This document shows, in pieces, positions 1 to 9,109 of a DNA stretch of 32,177 nucleotides. Source of the DNA: Deltaproteobacteria bacterium (GTDB lineage: Bacteria; Desulfobacterota; Desulfarculia; Adiutricales; Adiutricaceae); assembly GCA_031269485.1 (NCBI GenBank), contig JAISZC010000039.1, positions 1 to 32,177 of the forward strand, written 5' to 3'. Positions within the stretch are counted from its first letter, which is position 1, and each line of letters opens with the position of its first letter. A program made the translations under genes and the position numbers. The notes beneath the pieces are model-generated. The model had not been told where the DNA came from, searched no databases, and was given only the letters and a program-made list of their open reading frames with translations.

Positions 1-119
1 ACGTGACCTTCACGGTGACGCTCATCATGCCCATCGCCATGGAAAAGGAGCTGCGCTTCGCCATCCGCGAAGGCGGACGCACCGTCGGCGCCGGCGTCAT
101 CTCGGAAATTTTGGAATGA
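1..119 (+). CDS. tuf: Elongation factor Tu, C-terminal end (partial)
   Basis: This is the last 38 codons of EF-Tu, the GTPase that delivers aminoacyl-tRNA to the ribosome; the rest lies outside the window. The reading frame starts at base 3 and ends at TGA 117-119. The visible peptide is the end of the third beta-barrel domain, with the family-typical stretch [15 protein letters not shown] followed by an acidic ILE terminus. It lies directly upstream of rpsJ in the same orientation, which is the classic str-S10 junction. The identification is secure from this tail alone, but nothing can be said about the GTPase domain. Confidence 0.97.
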   Translation, partial: VTFTVTLIMPIAMEKELRFAIREGGRTVGAGVISEILE

Positions 120-125
120 CTTGTC

Positions 126-150
126 GGGGGGAGGCCTGAACCTTCCCCCC
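126..150 (+). promoter_or_regulatory. GC hairpin between tuf and rpsJ
   Basis: Six G and AGG (126-134) pair with CCT and six C (141-150), leaving one bulged T at 144 and a six-base loop. The stem starts 7 bases after the tuf stop. It is not followed by a T-run (the next bases are CGTCTTTGA), so it is probably not a full intrinsic terminator. Its position in the S10 leader makes a processing, stability or attenuation role possible; that role is inference. Confidence 0.55.
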
Positions 151-204
151 CGTCTTTGACGGCCGACAGCGGCCGCGAGCCTCACTGGGACTAGGGCTTA
201 CACG

Positions 205-516
205 ATGATCAACACGCAAAAAATACGCATCCGTCTCAAAGCTTACGACCACAGGCTTTTGGACCGCTCCACCCAGGAGATCGTCGACACGGCCAAGCGC
301 ACGGGGGCCCGGGTGGCCGGTCCGGTGCCGTTGCCGACCACCATCAGCCGCACCTGCGTGCTGAGGTCGCCGCACGTGGACAAAAAATCACGCGAGCATT
401 TCGAGGTCCGCACCCACAAAAGGCTTTTGGATATTCTCGAACCGACCGCGCAGACGGTCGACGCTTTGATGAAGCTCGACTTGTCGGCCGGCGTGCATGT
501 GGAGCTTAAGCTGTGA
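205..516 (+). CDS. rpsJ: 30S ribosomal protein S10
   Basis: This encodes S10 (103 residues, the usual length), a 30S head protein that also acts as NusE in transcription antitermination. The start [16 protein letters not shown] and the TKRLLDI-like region (here [10 protein letters not shown]) are typical of the family. The ATG at 205 is the only start giving the standard N-terminus; an AGGG lies just upstream. Its stop overlaps the GTG of rplC by four bases (GTGA), so the two are probably translationally coupled. It is the first gene of the S10 block behind tuf. Confidence 0.98.
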   Translation: MINTQKIRIRLKAYDHRLLDRSTQEIVDTAKRTGARVAGPVPLPTTISRTCVLRSPHVDKKSREHFEVRTHKRLLDILEPTAQTVDALMKLDLSAGVHVELKL

Positions 517-1130
517 GCAACGGACTGATCGGCAAAAAGCTTGGCATGACCAGGCTGTTCTTGGCCGAGGGACGTTCGGTGCCGGTGACCGTCATCGAGG
601 CGGGACCGAACCGGGTCGTCCAGGTCAAGACCAAGGCGAAGGACGGCTACGAGGCCGTGCAGCTGGGCTTCGGCCTCAAAAAACGCCCCAACAAGCCCGA
701 GCTGAGCCGAGCTGTCGCGGCCGGGCTGCCTGAGCGCGGCTTCAAGCTGCTCCGGGAGTTCAAGCCCGGCGGAGTCGAGCTGACTCAGGGCCAGGCGGTG
801 ACTTTGGAGATCTTCGCGCCGGGCGAGAAGATCTCGGTGACCGGGACAAGCAAGGGCCGCGGCTTCGCCGGCGTCATGAAGCGTCACGGCTTCGGCGGCG
901 GGCGGGCCACTCACGGCTGTCTGACTCCCAGAAGCGCGGGCTCCATCGGTTGCGCCGCCGATCCCAGCCGCGTCTTTCCGGGCAAGAAGATGGCCGGCCA
1001 CTACGGAGCGGCCAAGACCACGATCAAAAATCTCGTGGTGATCGACGTGCGGCCGGAGTACGGGGTCATCTTGGTCAAGGGAGCGGTCCCAGGCCCCAAC
1101 GGCGGCCTTTTGCTGCTCAAGAAGAGCTGA
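513..1130 (+). CDS. rplC: 50S ribosomal protein L3
   Basis: L3 (205 residues) binds 23S rRNA early in 50S assembly and reaches toward the peptidyl transferase centre. The start is GTG, inside the rpsJ stop. The motifs [17 protein letters not shown] and [10 protein letters not shown] are those of the family. The residue after SIG is Cys, where the E. coli protein has the glutamine methylated by PrmB, so that modification is not expected here. The stop is followed 33 bases later by rplD, which has its own AAAGGAG site. Confidence 0.98.
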   Translation: MSNGLIGKKLGMTRLFLAEGRSVPVTVIEAGPNRVVQVKTKAKDGYEAVQLGFGLKKRPNKPELSRAVAAGLPERGFKLLREFKPGGVELTQGQAVTLEIFAPGEKISVTGTSKGRGFAGVMKRHGFGGGRATHGCLTPRSAGSIGCAADPSRVFPGKKMAGHYGAAKTTIKNLVVIDVRPEYGVILVKGAVPGPNGGLLLLKKS

Positions 1131-1163
1131 GGCGGCCGTCCCGGGCCTAAAGGAGACTGATTT

Positions 1164-1784
1164 ATGACCATAGTGGACGTCGTCAATCTCAATAACGAGA
1201 AGGTCGGCCAAGCCGAGTTGCCCGACGAGATTTGGAACGCGCCGTTGCGCCCTCATCTGGTGCATGAGGTGGTGACGGCCCAGCTTCATTCCCGCCGGGC
1301 CGGGACCGCTTCGACCAAGACCCGGGCCGAGGTGGCCTTCTCCAATCGCAAGCCCTACAGCCAAAAGAAGACCGGACGAGCCAGGGCCGGCACAAAGCGC
1401 TCGCCGCTGTGGCGCAAAGGCGGCGTCATCTTCGGACCCAAGCCCCGCGACTACTCCTGGCGTCCGCCTTCCAGGATTCGCCGAGAGGCCTTGCGGGTGG
1501 TGCTGTCGGCCAAGCTGCGCGAGTCCGAGCTGGTCGTGCTCGACGCCTTCAGCCTCGACCAGATCAAGACCAAGGCCTTCGCCCAAGCGATGAAGACCTT
1601 GGGGCTGACCAAGGCCGTGGTGGTCGCGCCGGCCCCGGATCGTGCGCTGGAGCTTTCCAGCCGAAACTTGCCTAATTTCAAGGTTTTGCGGGTCGAGGGC
1701 CTGAACTGCTACGATCTGCTCAAGCACGACCGGCTGGTGATTCTGCGCGAGAGCCTGCCGGGAATCGAGGCGCGTCTGCGTTGA
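1164..1784 (+). CDS. rplD: 50S ribosomal protein L4
   Basis: L4 (206 residues) lines the peptide exit tunnel; in E. coli it also represses its own S10 operon by attenuation. The tunnel-loop signature is present as [20 protein letters not shown] followed by FGPKPRDYS. The ATG at 1164 has an AAAGGAG ribosome binding site at good distance. The gene sits between rplC and rplW as expected. Whether L4 autoregulation exists here cannot be seen; the tuf-rpsJ spacer has only a simple hairpin. Confidence 0.98.
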   Translation: MTIVDVVNLNNEKVGQAELPDEIWNAPLRPHLVHEVVTAQLHSRRAGTASTKTRAEVAFSNRKPYSQKKTGRARAGTKRSPLWRKGGVIFGPKPRDYSWRPPSRIRREALRVVLSAKLRESELVVLDAFSLDQIKTKAFAQAMKTLGLTKAVVVAPAPDRALELSSRNLPNFKVLRVEGLNCYDLLKHDRLVILRESLPGIEARLR

Positions 1785-1881
1785 CGGCGCGAGAGGCCGC
1801 CGGTCCGCAGGGCGTTCGCTTCGCGCGAGGCTCTTCGCCGCGAACGTGGTCGTCCGCTCTTGAGCTTCCTGAGGTGACTTC

Positions 1882-2181
1882 ATGAAAGAACCGCACGACA
1901 TTTTGATTAGGCCCGTGATCACCGAAAAGGGGATCAGGCTCAGAGAGACCTTCAACCAGTACTGCTTCGAGGTTGACCGGAACGCCAACAAGATCGAAAT
2001 CCGCCAGGCTGTCGAGGAGGTCTTCGACATAAAGGACAAGGTGCTCAAGGTCCGCACGGTGAGCATGAGCGGCAAGTGGAAGCGGCGCGGCCGCCGCGGC
2101 GGCGGCTATCAGCCCGACTGGAAGAAGGCGGTGGTGTCTGTGGTCAAAGGCGTCGAAATCAAGATCTTCGAAGAGTCCTGA
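1882..2181 (+). CDS. rplW: 50S ribosomal protein L23
   Basis: L23 (99 residues) sits at the tunnel exit and is the docking site for trigger factor and SRP. The N-terminus has the typical [12 protein letters not shown]; the central part ends in [16 protein letters not shown], the basic loop entering the ribosome. The start ATG 1882 has a GAGGTGA site upstream. The 97-base spacer before it is long for an S10 operon and can form a GTTCGC/GCGAAC stem. Confidence 0.97.
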   Translation: MKEPHDILIRPVITEKGIRLRETFNQYCFEVDRNANKIEIRQAVEEVFDIKDKVLKVRTVSMSGKWKRRGRRGGGYQPDWKKAVVSVVKGVEIKIFEES

Positions 2182-2216
2182 AAGCCTGCGTCCAAAGGGG
2201 CTTTGAAGTTGTCCCC

Positions 2217-2239
2217 GGCGGCCGCCTCTGGCGGCCGCC
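2217..2239 (+). promoter_or_regulatory. Perfect 10-bp hairpin in the rplB leader
   Basis: The ten-base GGCGGCCGCC occurs twice (2217-2226 and 2230-2239) around the loop TCT. Each copy is itself a palindrome, so the pair forms a perfect 10-bp stem. It ends 18 bases before the rplB ATG, just upstream of its AAGGA site. No T-run follows. A role in mRNA stability or translation of rplB is inferred. Confidence 0.6.
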
Positions 2240-2257
2240 TTCAAGGAACGAAAGACC

Positions 2258-3088
2258 ATGCCCGTTAAAGAAGTCAAGCCGACCTCGCCTGGCCGTCGCG
2301 CCCAGTCGTATCCGACTTTCGAGGAGATCACCAGGAGCCGGCCCGAAAAGAGCCTGACCAGGCCCAAGCCCTCCACCGGCGGCCGCAACAATTTGGGCCG
2401 CATCACCTCAAGATTCCGGGGCGGGGGCCACAAGCGCCTCTATCGGGTGGTCGACTTCAGGCGCGACAAGCTGGAGGTGCCGGCCAAGGTGGCGGCGGTG
2501 GAGTACGACCCCAACCGCGGCGCCCGTCTGGCTCTGCTGCACTACGTCGACGGCGAGAAGCGCTACATTTTGGCCCCTCAGAACCTCAAGGTCGGCGACG
2601 TGGTTGTCTCCAGCGACTCCGCCGACATACGGCCCGGCAACGCCCTGAGCCTGAAGGTCGCGCCTCTGGGCAGCCTGGTCCACAACGTCGAGCTCAAGCC
2701 AGGCAAGGGCGGACAGCTGGCCCGCGGCGCCGGCAACTACGCCCAGCTCATGGCCAAGGAGGGCGCCTACGCCCTGCTGAAGCTGCCCTCCGGCGAGATG
2801 AGGCTGGTCTTGGCCGCCTGCAAGGCCACCATCGGCCAGGTCGGCAACGCCGATCACAACAGCGTCTCTTTGGGCAAGGCCGGCCGCTCGCGCTATCTTG
2901 GCCGGCGGCCCCACGTCAGGGGCGTGGCCATGAATCCGGTTGATCATCCCTTGGGCGGCGGCGAGGGCCGCAGCTCCGGCGGTCGGCATCCTGTCTCCCC
3001 TTGGGGCATGCCCACCAAGGGCTTCAAGACCCGCAAGAAGAGCAAGCCTTCCAACAAGTTCATCATCAAGCGGCGCGACAAGAAATAG
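2258..3088 (+). CDS. rplB: 50S ribosomal protein L2
   Basis: L2 (276 residues) is a core 23S rRNA-binding protein needed for subunit association and peptidyl transferase activity. The strongly conserved segment [18 protein letters not shown], including the functionally important histidine, is present near residues 227-244, followed by the basic [14 protein letters not shown] tail. Length matches the family. An AAGGA site precedes ATG 2258, and a 10-bp hairpin lies directly upstream. The stop codon is followed by a small GCCC-GCC-GGGC hairpin. Confidence 0.98.
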   Translation: MPVKEVKPTSPGRRAQSYPTFEEITRSRPEKSLTRPKPSTGGRNNLGRITSRFRGGGHKRLYRVVDFRRDKLEVPAKVAAVEYDPNRGARLALLHYVDGEKRYILAPQNLKVGDVVVSSDSADIRPGNALSLKVAPLGSLVHNVELKPGKGGQLARGAGNYAQLMAKEGAYALLKLPSGEMRLVLAACKATIGQVGNADHNSVSLGKAGRSRYLGRRPHVRGVAMNPVDHPLGGGEGRSSGGRHPVSPWGMPTKGFKTRKKSKPSNKFIIKRRDKK

Positions 3089-3115
3089 GCCCGCCGGGCT
3101 TAATTGAGGTAGTTC

Positions 3116-3400
3116 ATGCCCCGCAGCATCAAAAAAGGACCTTTCGTCGACGATCACGTCATGAGCAAGACCTTCGCGGCCGTCGAAGCCGGCGACCGCC
3201 GGGTCATCAAGACTTGGAGCCGCCGCTCGACCATCCTGCCGGACATGGTGGGCCTGACGTTCGCGGTGCACAACGGCAAGAAGTTCATCCCGGTTTTCGT
3301 CACCGAAAACATGGTGGGCCACAAGTTGGGGGACTTTTCCCCCACCAGGACCTTTTATAGCCATGCGGCCGACAAGAAGGCCAAGAAGGTCCGGAAGTAG
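3116..3400 (+). CDS. rpsS: 30S ribosomal protein S19
   Basis: S19 (94 residues) lies in the 30S head next to S13 and contacts A-site tRNA. Start [15 protein letters not shown] and the C-terminal [12 protein letters not shown] are diagnostic. It follows rplB by 27 bases. A GACC/GGTC inverted repeat (3401-3420) begins immediately after the stop. Confidence 0.98.
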   Translation: MPRSIKKGPFVDDHVMSKTFAAVEAGDRRVIKTWSRRSTILPDMVGLTFAVHNGKKFIPVFVTENMVGHKLGDFSPTRTFYSHAADKKAKKVRK

Positions 3401-3495
3401 CGACCAGCGGCGGCCGGTCGAACCGCCGACAGGCGGGCCGGCCGAAAAAAGCCGCGCGACAATGAGGCGCCCGCCGGGCCCGGAGACGCATAGTC

Positions 3496-3906
3496 ATGGA
3501 AAGCAGCCATAACCGCAAGGAAACGAGCAAGCAGGAGAAGATCCGCCTCAGAAACCAAGGCGCGGCCAGGGCCGTCGGCCGCTATTTTAGAGTGGCGCCG
3601 GACAAGACCCGGATCATGGCCCGCGCGGTGGTTGGCCGCGGCGTTGAGGCGGCTCAGGATCTGCTGCGCTTCAGCCCCAACAAGAGCGCCTTTTTGATTT
3701 TGAAGGTTCTCGAATCAGCCGTCGCCAACGCCGATCACAACTTTTCGATGGATGTCGACGAATTGAAGGTCCAAAGCATTTTCGTGGATCGCGGTCCGAT
3801 GCTCAAGCGCTATCACCCCTGCGCCCATGGCCGGGCCAAGCCCATCTTGAAGCGGACGAGCCACATTACCGTCATCGTGGGCAAGGCCCCCAATAAGGGC
3901 CGGTGA
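3496..3906 (+). CDS. rplV: 50S ribosomal protein L22
   Basis: L22 (136 residues) contacts all 23S domains and forms part of the exit tunnel wall near the macrolide site. The core starts around residue 23 (RAVGRYFRVAPDKTRIMA), so this protein has about 20-25 extra N-terminal residues rich in Lys, Glu and Ser compared with the usual 110-residue form. The C-terminal tunnel hairpin, GRAKPILKRTSHITV, is intact. The start at 3496 follows from the ATG; a shorter start inside the extension cannot be fully excluded, but no better-placed start codon is evident. Confidence 0.96.
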   Translation: MESSHNRKETSKQEKIRLRNQGAARAVGRYFRVAPDKTRIMARAVVGRGVEAAQDLLRFSPNKSAFLILKVLESAVANADHNFSMDVDELKVQSIFVDRGPMLKRYHPCAHGRAKPILKRTSHITVIVGKAPNKGR

Positions 3907-3951
3907 GACGTCGGCCGGCGGCCTGCCGATCGGGCGACAACGGAGGACAAG

Positions 3952-4668
3952 TTGGGTCAGAAAACACATCCTTTGGGCTTTAGGCTGGGCGTCATAAAGA
4001 CTTGGGGCTCGCGCTGGTACGCCAGCCGCGACTTCGGCCAGCAGGTGGTCGAGGACCGCCGGATTCGCGACTACGTCAAAAAGAAGCTCGAGGCGGCCGG
4101 AGTGTCGAACATCGAGATCGAGCGATTCGGCCAAAAAATCAAGCTGTGCATTCACACCGCCAGGCCCGGCATCGTCATCGGCAAAAAGGGCGCGGAGATC
4201 GAAAACCTCAAGCGCGACGTCGAAAAGCTGGTCAGCAAGCTCGACGCCCGTCGCCGCGAAGGCGAAGCGGCCGCCGACAAGGACAAAAAGGCGCAGTCCA
4301 GAGGGGTGCTCATCGACATCCAGGAGGTCCGCAAGCCCGAGATCTCCGCGCAGCTGGTGGCCGAGAACGTGGCCCAGCAGCTCCAGCGCCGAGTCGCCTT
4401 CCGGCGGGCGATGAAGAAGAGCATTTCGTTGGCCTTCAAGTTCGGGGCCCAGGGCATCAAGATACACTGCGCCGGCCGTTTGGGCGGCGCCGAAATGGCT
4501 CGCCGCGAGTGGTACCGGGAAGGCCGGGTGCCTTTGCACACCTTGAGGGCCGACGTGGACTACGGCTTCGCCGAGGCCCGGACCACCTACGGGATCATCG
4601 GCGTGAAGGTCCATATTTTCAAAGGCGAGATCATGACCGATCCATCCGCCGAAAGCGCGCTCAAGTAA
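3952..4668 (+). CDS. rpsC: 30S ribosomal protein S3
   Basis: S3 (238 residues) forms the mRNA entry tunnel and has a KH RNA-binding domain. The start is TTG with a GGAGG six bases upstream and gives the standard [13 protein letters not shown] terminus. The KH loop [11 protein letters not shown] (about 73-83) is intact. Between the KH helix and the conserved [10 protein letters not shown] there is an insertion of roughly 17-20 residues (about 97-116), rich in Arg, Glu, Ala and Lys, that typical S3 proteins lack. The rest of the protein is ordinary. Confidence 0.97.
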   Translation: MGQKTHPLGFRLGVIKTWGSRWYASRDFGQQVVEDRRIRDYVKKKLEAAGVSNIEIERFGQKIKLCIHTARPGIVIGKKGAEIENLKRDVEKLVSKLDARRREGEAAADKDKKAQSRGVLIDIQEVRKPEISAQLVAENVAQQLQRRVAFRRAMKKSISLAFKFGAQGIKIHCAGRLGGAEMARREWYREGRVPLHTLRADVDYGFAEARTTYGIIGVKVHIFKGEIMTDPSAESALK

Positions 4669-4735
4669 GAGAGCCGCCGAGGCGGCCGCCGCCCTCCGGG
4701 CTTGGCCTTTCGCCCCCCATGGGGCGCCGCCTTAA

Positions 4736-4755
4736 GGCCGGCCCCGACGCCGGCC
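4736..4755 (+). promoter_or_regulatory. Hairpin in the rplP leader
   Basis: GGCCGGC (4736-4742) pairs with GCCGGCC (4749-4755) around a six-base loop. It ends six bases before the GGAG ribosome binding site of rplP. No T-run follows. An upstream CGCCCC/GGGGCG stem (around 4711-4726) is also possible in the same 103-base spacer. Confidence 0.5.
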
Positions 4756-4771
4756 GCCAATGGAGCTAAAG

Positions 4772-5188
4772 ATGCTGTCCCCCAAAAGAACCAAATACCG
4801 CAAGCAGCAGAAAGGCCGCTGGGGCGGGCAAGCCAAGGGCGGGTCCAACTTGGACTTCGGCCGCTTCGGCTTGCAGGTCGTCAGTCGCGGCTACCTGACC
4901 GCTCAGCAGATAGAAGCCGGCCGCGTGGCCATCAACCGTCACGTCCGCCGCGGTGGTCAGCTGTGGATACGGGTTTTTCCCGACAAGCCGGTCTGCAAGA
5001 AGCCGGCTCAAACCCGCATGGGCAAGGGCAAAGGCGCTCCGGAAGGCTGGGTGGCCCTGCTCAAGCCAGGCCGAGTGATCTTCGAGATGGACGGGGTGAC
5101 CGAGCAGGTGGCCCGCGAGGCCATCAGACTCGCGGCCAACAAGCTGCCCTTTGAAACCCGTTTCATCGTCATGGGGGAATTGCTGTGA
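4772..5188 (+). CDS. rplP: 50S ribosomal protein L16
   Basis: L16 (138 residues) organises the A-site region of the 50S. ATG 4772 is chosen over an in-frame ATG at 4760 because GGAG at 4762-4765 is correctly spaced and because the family starts [16 protein letters not shown]. The motifs [12 protein letters not shown] and [14 protein letters not shown] are diagnostic. The stop overlaps the GTG of rpmC by four bases, implying coupled translation. Confidence 0.98.
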   Translation: MLSPKRTKYRKQQKGRWGGQAKGGSNLDFGRFGLQVVSRGYLTAQQIEAGRVAINRHVRRGGQLWIRVFPDKPVCKKPAQTRMGKGKGAPEGWVALLKPGRVIFEMDGVTEQVAREAIRLAANKLPFETRFIVMGELL

Positions 5189-5427
5189 AGTCTTCAGAAC
5201 TGGCCGAGCTCAGAAAGTTGGATCTGGCCGCCCTGTCCGCCAAGGAAAAGGCTTTGAGAGGCGATCTTTTCGCCAAACGGTTCCAGAACGCTCTGAGCCA
5301 GCTCAGGAACGTCATGGAGATCCGCAAGACCAAAAAGGACATTGCTCGAATCAAGACCGTCGCTCGCGAGAAATTGGCCGCGGCGGCCAAGAGCTCCGTC
5401 AGCAAGAACTCCGTCAGCGAGGGGTAA
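5185..5427 (+). CDS. rpmC: 50S ribosomal protein L29
   Basis: L29 (80 residues) lies near the tunnel exit beside L23. The GTG start is within the rplP stop. The typical [19 protein letters not shown] helix is present around residues 39-57. The protein is 15-20 residues longer than the common form because of a Ser/Ala-rich tail encoding [11 protein letters not shown], which arises from a short imperfect direct repeat. It is followed three bases later by rpsQ. Confidence 0.95.
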   Translation: MKSSELAELRKLDLAALSAKEKALRGDLFAKRFQNALSQLRNVMEIRKTKKDIARIKTVAREKLAAAAKSSVSKNSVSEG

Positions 5428-5430
5428 ACC

Positions 5431-5688
5431 GTGGAAGGCAGGCGCACCAACCAAACCATAACCGGAGTGGTGGTTTCCGACAAGATGGACAAGACCGTGG
5501 TGGTCCTGGTCAATCGTCTGGTCAAGCACCCGATCTACAAAAAATATATCCGCCGTCGGGCCAAGTTCATGGCCCACGACGAACAGAATAAGGCCCGCCT
5601 AGGCGACACGGTGGAGATCATACAGTCCCGGCCGCTTTCGAGGCTCAAGCGCTGGCGCCTGACCAAGATCCTGGCCCATCAGGCCTGA
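5431..5688 (+). CDS. rpsQ: 30S ribosomal protein S17
   Basis: S17 (85 residues) is an early-binding OB-fold protein of the 30S body. GTG 5431 is the start. The family motif [16 protein letters not shown] is at residues 11-26, followed by [10 protein letters not shown]. It closes the S10 block; a 132-base spacer with a GC hairpin separates it from rplN. Confidence 0.97.
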   Translation: MEGRRTNQTITGVVVSDKMDKTVVVLVNRLVKHPIYKKYIRRRAKFMAHDEQNKARLGDTVEIIQSRPLSRLKRWRLTKILAHQA

Positions 5689-5690
5689 GA

Positions 5691-5716
5691 GCCCGCCGCC
5701 CGGAGACTCGGCGGGC
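5691..5716 (+). promoter_or_regulatory. Hairpin directly after rpsQ
   Basis: GCCCGCCG (5691-5698) pairs with CGGCGGGC (5709-5716), a perfect 8-bp stem with a 10-base loop. It starts two bases after the rpsQ stop. No T-run follows, so a terminator is unlikely. It belongs to the recurrent stop-proximal hairpins of this cluster. Confidence 0.55.
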
Positions 5717-5820
5717 CCCGGACGGCCACGGCCGGCGTGGCGCGGCGCCTGGACGGGCTTTCGAAGGTCCTTGAGGTCCTCAGGCCGCGGCGGATTGACG
5801 ATTCAGTTTGGAGCAAAATC

Positions 5821-6189
5821 ATGATACAGCCTGAAACCAGATTGACCGTGGCCGACAACTCTGGGGCCAAGCAGGTCTACTGCATCAAAGTGCTGGGCGG
5901 CAGCCGCCGCCGCTACGCATCGGTGGGCGACGTCATCGTCGTGTCGGTCAAGGAGGCCCTGCCGGGCTCCAAGGTCAAGAAGGGCGACGTCGTCAAGGCC
6001 GTGGTCGTCAGAACCGCCAAGGAAGTCGGACGGCAGGACGGCTCCTTCATCAAGTTCGACGACAACTCCGCGGTTCTCATCAACAACGCCCGGGAGCCCA
6101 TCGGCACCCGCATCTTCGGCCCGGTGGCGCGCGAGCTCCGGACCAGGCGCTTTATGAAGATAGTCTCGCTGGCGCCGGAAGTTCTTTGA
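5821..6189 (+). CDS. rplN: 50S ribosomal protein L14
   Basis: L14 (122 residues, standard) forms part of the intersubunit bridge and the binding site for RsfS. Start [19 protein letters not shown] is the family N-terminus and has GGAG upstream; the longer open frame to 5737 is not needed. The end [16 protein letters not shown] is typical. It opens the spc block and is followed 11 bases later by rplX. Confidence 0.98.
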   Translation: MIQPETRLTVADNSGAKQVYCIKVLGGSRRRYASVGDVIVVSVKEALPGSKVKKGDVVKAVVVRTAKEVGRQDGSFIKFDDNSAVLINNAREPIGTRIFGPVARELRTRRFMKIVSLAPEVL

Positions 6190-6200
6190 GGAGACGGATC

Positions 6201-6575
6201 ATGCTCAAGAATAAGAAAGCCGTGTCCAGCCGCAGGCTTTGCAAGTTCAAAAAAGGCGATCGGCTGCAGGTGATGACCGGCCGTCACGCCTCCAAAGTCG
6301 GCAGCCTGCTGGAGATATTGCCCGACAAGCGCCAGGCGCTCGTCGAGGGCGTCAACGTCATGATCAAGCACGCCAAGGCCAACAAGGAAACCGGCGAGAT
6401 GGGCGGCCGCGTGCGCAAAAATGGTCCGGTGCCGTTGTCCAACGTCTCTTTGATCTGCCCCAAGTGCATGCAGCCGTCCCGGGTGGGTTTCGAGTTCGGG
6501 CCGCCGGCCCAAGAGGGCGGCAAGCGCGTCAAGCATCGCGTCTGCCGGCGGTGCAAGGCCCGCATCGACGATTGA
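6201..6575 (+). CDS. rplX: 50S ribosomal protein L24, zinc-ribbon form
   Basis: L24 (124 residues) is an assembly initiator that binds 23S near the tunnel exit. ATG 6201 is preceded by GAGGAG at proper distance; an in-frame TTG at 6186 is less plausible. The KOW part ([18 protein letters not shown]) is N-terminal. The C-terminal third contains four cysteines, C86, C89, C115 and C118, in CPKC and CRRC pairs, giving the zinc-binding form found in many bacteria but not in E. coli. Confidence 0.96.
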   Translation: MLKNKKAVSSRRLCKFKKGDRLQVMTGRHASKVGSLLEILPDKRQALVEGVNVMIKHAKANKETGEMGGRVRKNGPVPLSNVSLICPKCMQPSRVGFEFGPPAQEGGKRVKHRVCRRCKARIDD

Positions 6576-6798
6576 CTCGTCCGGCCTCAGCGTCTCTTAG
6601 ACCGAGATTTGGCCGTTTCAGGGCACGGGACTTTTTTTTCGAGATTCGTGGCGCGCAAGATTAACGCGCCAAGCTTAAGGGCCGGGACCGTCACGGTTCG
6701 GCTCTCCACGGCCTCAATGTCCATCGGGCCCAGGGCCCCGAAGGGAGGCCTCCCGACCGTCGGGAGGCGGCCGGCTCAGCCCGCCGCAAGGAGCAAAA
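6576..6798 (+). promoter_or_regulatory. Long structured spacer rplX-rplE
   Basis: This 223-base spacer has no open frame of interest. It contains a 7-bp stem TGGCGCG/CGCGCCA (around 6648-6670), a T8 run (about 6631-6638), and a strong 9-bp stem at 6748-6768 with loop CCG. The 5' arm of that stem (CCTCCC) can instead pair with an upstream GGGAGG at 6743-6748, so two folds compete. It ends with an AAGGAG site for rplE. Confidence 0.45.
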
Positions 6799-7353
6799 AT
6801 GCCCAGGCTCAAGGATCATTACGAAAAGAACGTGACTCCCAAGCTTGTTAAGGAGTTCAACTATAACAATCCCAACCAGGTGCCAAAAGTGGTCAAAGTG
6901 TCCCTCAACATGGGCCTGGGGGAAGCCATCCAAAACCCCAAGATCCTCGACGGGGCCGTGGCCGAGCTGACTGCCATCAGCGGCCAGAAGGCGGTCATCA
7001 CCAAGGCTCGTCGTTCCATAGCCGCCTTCAAGCTCCGGGAAAACATGTCCATCGGGGTCCGGGTGACGTTGCGGCGCGATCGAATGCATTATTTTCTGGA
7101 CAAGCTCATCAACGTCGTGCTGCCTCGAGTGCGCGACTTCCGAGGCGTAAGCCCCAAAGCTTTCGACGGTCGCGGAAACTACACTTTGGGTCTCAAGGAA
7201 CATCTAATTTTTCCCGAGATCGACTACGACAAGATCGATAAGATAAAAGGCCTCAACATCACGATAGTCACCACGGCCAAGACTGATGACGAAGCCCGTT
7301 TCCTTTTGGCGGAACTGGGCATGCCCTTCAGAAAGACCGGCCAGCCTCACTGA
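6799..7353 (+). CDS. rplE: 50S ribosomal protein L5
   Basis: L5 (184 residues) binds 5S rRNA and contacts P-site tRNA. ATG 6799 has AAGGAG upstream. Family signatures are [17 protein letters not shown] near residue 34, [18 protein letters not shown], and [18 protein letters not shown] near residue 130. Length and ending are standard. Confidence 0.98.
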   Translation: MPRLKDHYEKNVTPKLVKEFNYNNPNQVPKVVKVSLNMGLGEAIQNPKILDGAVAELTAISGQKAVITKARRSIAAFKLRENMSIGVRVTLRRDRMHYFLDKLINVVLPRVRDFRGVSPKAFDGRGNYTLGLKEHLIFPEIDYDKIDKIKGLNITIVTTAKTDDEARFLLAELGMPFRKTGQPH

Positions 7354-7389
7354 GACGCGCCCGTCGATAATCAAACAAGGAGCTGCGCG

Positions 7390-7575
7390 ATGGCGAAAAA
7401 ATCCATGATAGCCAAAGCGGCCAGGTCGGCCAAATTCTCCTCGAGAGCCTACCATCGTTGCCCCATTTGCGGCCGGCCAAGGGCTTACCTGAGGAAATTC
7501 AACCTTTGTCGCATTTGCTTCCGCAACATGGCTCTGGCTGGCGAGATTCCCGGCGTGGTCAAGGCCAGTTGGTGA
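7390..7575 (+). CDS. rpsN: 30S ribosomal protein S14, zinc-binding (type Z)
   Basis: This 61-residue S14 is the short C+ form. Cysteines C24, C27, C40 and C43 in CPIC and CRIC pairs make the zinc site. Short S14 proteins of this kind are common outside gammaproteobacteria and replace the 101-residue zinc-free form. An AAGGAG site precedes ATG 7390. It sits between rplE and rpsH as usual. Confidence 0.97.
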   Translation: MAKKSMIAKAARSAKFSSRAYHRCPICGRPRAYLRKFNLCRICFRNMALAGEIPGVVKASW

Positions 7576-7633
7576 GAGGCCGCCCAAAGTCAACAACTCC
7601 CGACTGACGTCGCTGGTTTCCTTAGGTGATTTT

Positions 7634-8032
7634 ATGACCATGACCGATCCCATAGCCGATCTGCTGACCCGCGTCCGCAACGCCTTGATCGCTCGTCATG
7701 AGCGGGTCGAGGTGCCTTCCTCCCGGCTCAAGGTGGACATCGTGCGGATTCTCAAGGACGAGGGCTTCATCAGAAATTTCAAGGTCGTGCGCGACAACAA
7801 GCAGGGCGTCATCAAGATTTTCCTGAAATACACCGACCGCAACGCGCCGGTCATCAACGGCCTCAAGCGACTCTCGAAGCCTGGACGCCGTGTTTACAAC
7901 AAGGCCGCCGAAATCGCGCCGGTCCTGTCGGGGCTGGGGGTGCTGGTTGTGTCGACCTCGCGCGGGGTCATGACCGACAAGGAAGCCAGACGCCACAACC
8001 TCGGCGGCGAGACGCTGTGCATGATTTGGTGA
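7634..8032 (+). CDS. rpsH: 30S ribosomal protein S8
   Basis: S8 (132 residues) binds the central domain of 16S rRNA; in E. coli it also represses the spc operon through an rRNA-like site in rplE mRNA. Start [17 protein letters not shown] is standard; AGGTGA precedes ATG 7634. The ending, [21 protein letters not shown], is diagnostic. I did not find an obvious S8-binding mimic in the adjacent spacer. Confidence 0.98.
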   Translation: MTMTDPIADLLTRVRNALIARHERVEVPSSRLKVDIVRILKDEGFIRNFKVVRDNKQGVIKIFLKYTDRNAPVINGLKRLSKPGRRVYNKAAEIAPVLSGLGVLVVSTSRGVMTDKEARRHNLGGETLCMIW

Positions 8033-8086
8033 CTTGCGGAGGCCCCCGGCCGGTGGCCGAGGGATCAGGGCTGTGAGAGGATAAGC

Positions 8087-8641
8087 ATGTCCAGAATAGG
8101 CAAAATGCCGGTGCCCCTGCTTCAGGGGGTCAAGGTCGAGTGGCGGGCGCCGACGATAAAGGTGACCAAAGACGCGACGACGCTGACGCGGGATCTCCAT
8201 GCCGACGTCGATGTCGTCGTGGCCGGGGACCATATCGTCGTCAAGCCCAAGGTCGAAAACCAGCGGAGCAGGGCCATTTGGGGCCTGACCAGGACGCTGG
8301 TCAACAACATGGTCTTGGGCGTCTCGACAGGCTTCGTCAAGGTCTTGGAGGTCGTCGGCGTGGGTTGGCGCGTCGAGGCGCAGGACGCCGAAACTCTAAA
8401 GCTTGCGCTTGGCTTTTCGCATCCGGTGATCTTCAAGCTGCCCAAAGGCGTCGAGGCCAAGGTGGACGCCAAGACTTCGAAGATTACCCTCAAGTCGGCC
8501 GACAAGGAGCTCTTGGGCTTGACGGCCGCCCGTCTTCGGGCCTATCGCAAGCCTGAGCCCTACAAGGGCAAGGGCATCAAGTACGAAAACGAGCGCATCG
8601 CCCGCAAGGTCGGCAAGGCCGGCAAGGCTGGCGGCAAATAA
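8087..8641 (+). CDS. rplF: 50S ribosomal protein L6
   Basis: L6 (184 residues) lies near the GTPase-associated centre. Start [11 protein letters not shown] and the C-terminal signature [14 protein letters not shown] are typical. The last residues are a low-complexity [11 protein letters not shown] tail. An AGAGGA site lies just upstream. Confidence 0.98.
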   Translation: MSRIGKMPVPLLQGVKVEWRAPTIKVTKDATTLTRDLHADVDVVVAGDHIVVKPKVENQRSRAIWGLTRTLVNNMVLGVSTGFVKVLEVVGVGWRVEAQDAETLKLALGFSHPVIFKLPKGVEAKVDAKTSKITLKSADKELLGLTAARLRAYRKPEPYKGKGIKYENERIARKVGKAGKAGGK

Positions 8642-8714
8642 GCCAGACGGCGAGCTGGTCCGCCAGGTCGGGCGCGCGCGGCCCGGCGACGGCCATTTTT
8701 TTCGAGGTGTTTGC

Positions 8715-9083
8715 ATGGCTAAAGACAATCCCCGCTTGACCGCCCGCGACCGGCGGCAGGCTCGCGTCCGCAAGAAGGTGATCGGCCACGCCGCACGTCC
8801 GCGCCTGTGCGTCTTTCGTTCATCCGCGCACATATACGCTCAGCTCATTGACGACGACAAGGGCGTGACCTTGGCTGCTGCCTCCACCTTGACCCCGGCT
8901 CTCAAAGACGCGCTTCAAGGAAAGAAGAAGACCGAGCAGGCCGAGCTGGTCGGCCGGGCGCTGGCGGCGGCCGTTCAGGACAAAGGCTTCAAGAAGGTGG
9001 TCTTCGACCGCAACGGCTTTCTCTATCACGGCCGCGTCCTGGCTCTGTCCAAAGGGGCTCGCGACGCCGGTCTCGAATTTTAG
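8715..9083 (+). CDS. rplR: 50S ribosomal protein L18
   Basis: L18 (122 residues) binds 5S rRNA together with L5. The motif [20 protein letters not shown] and the ending [20 protein letters not shown] are the family hallmarks. ATG 8715 has a GAGGTG site. It is followed by rpsE after 26 bases. Confidence 0.98.
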   Translation: MAKDNPRLTARDRRQARVRKKVIGHAARPRLCVFRSSAHIYAQLIDDDKGVTLAAASTLTPALKDALQGKKKTEQAELVGRALAAAVQDKGFKKVVFDRNGFLYHGRVLALSKGARDAGLEF

Positions 9084-9109
9084 TCTGCAGTCCAAAAGAG
9101 GTATTGCGC

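Noticed and set aside
243-2075. 610-codon open frame on the minus strand across rpsJ-rplW
   Set aside because: It is antisense to four certain ribosomal genes, has biased low-complexity composition and is explained by GC-rich codon structure.
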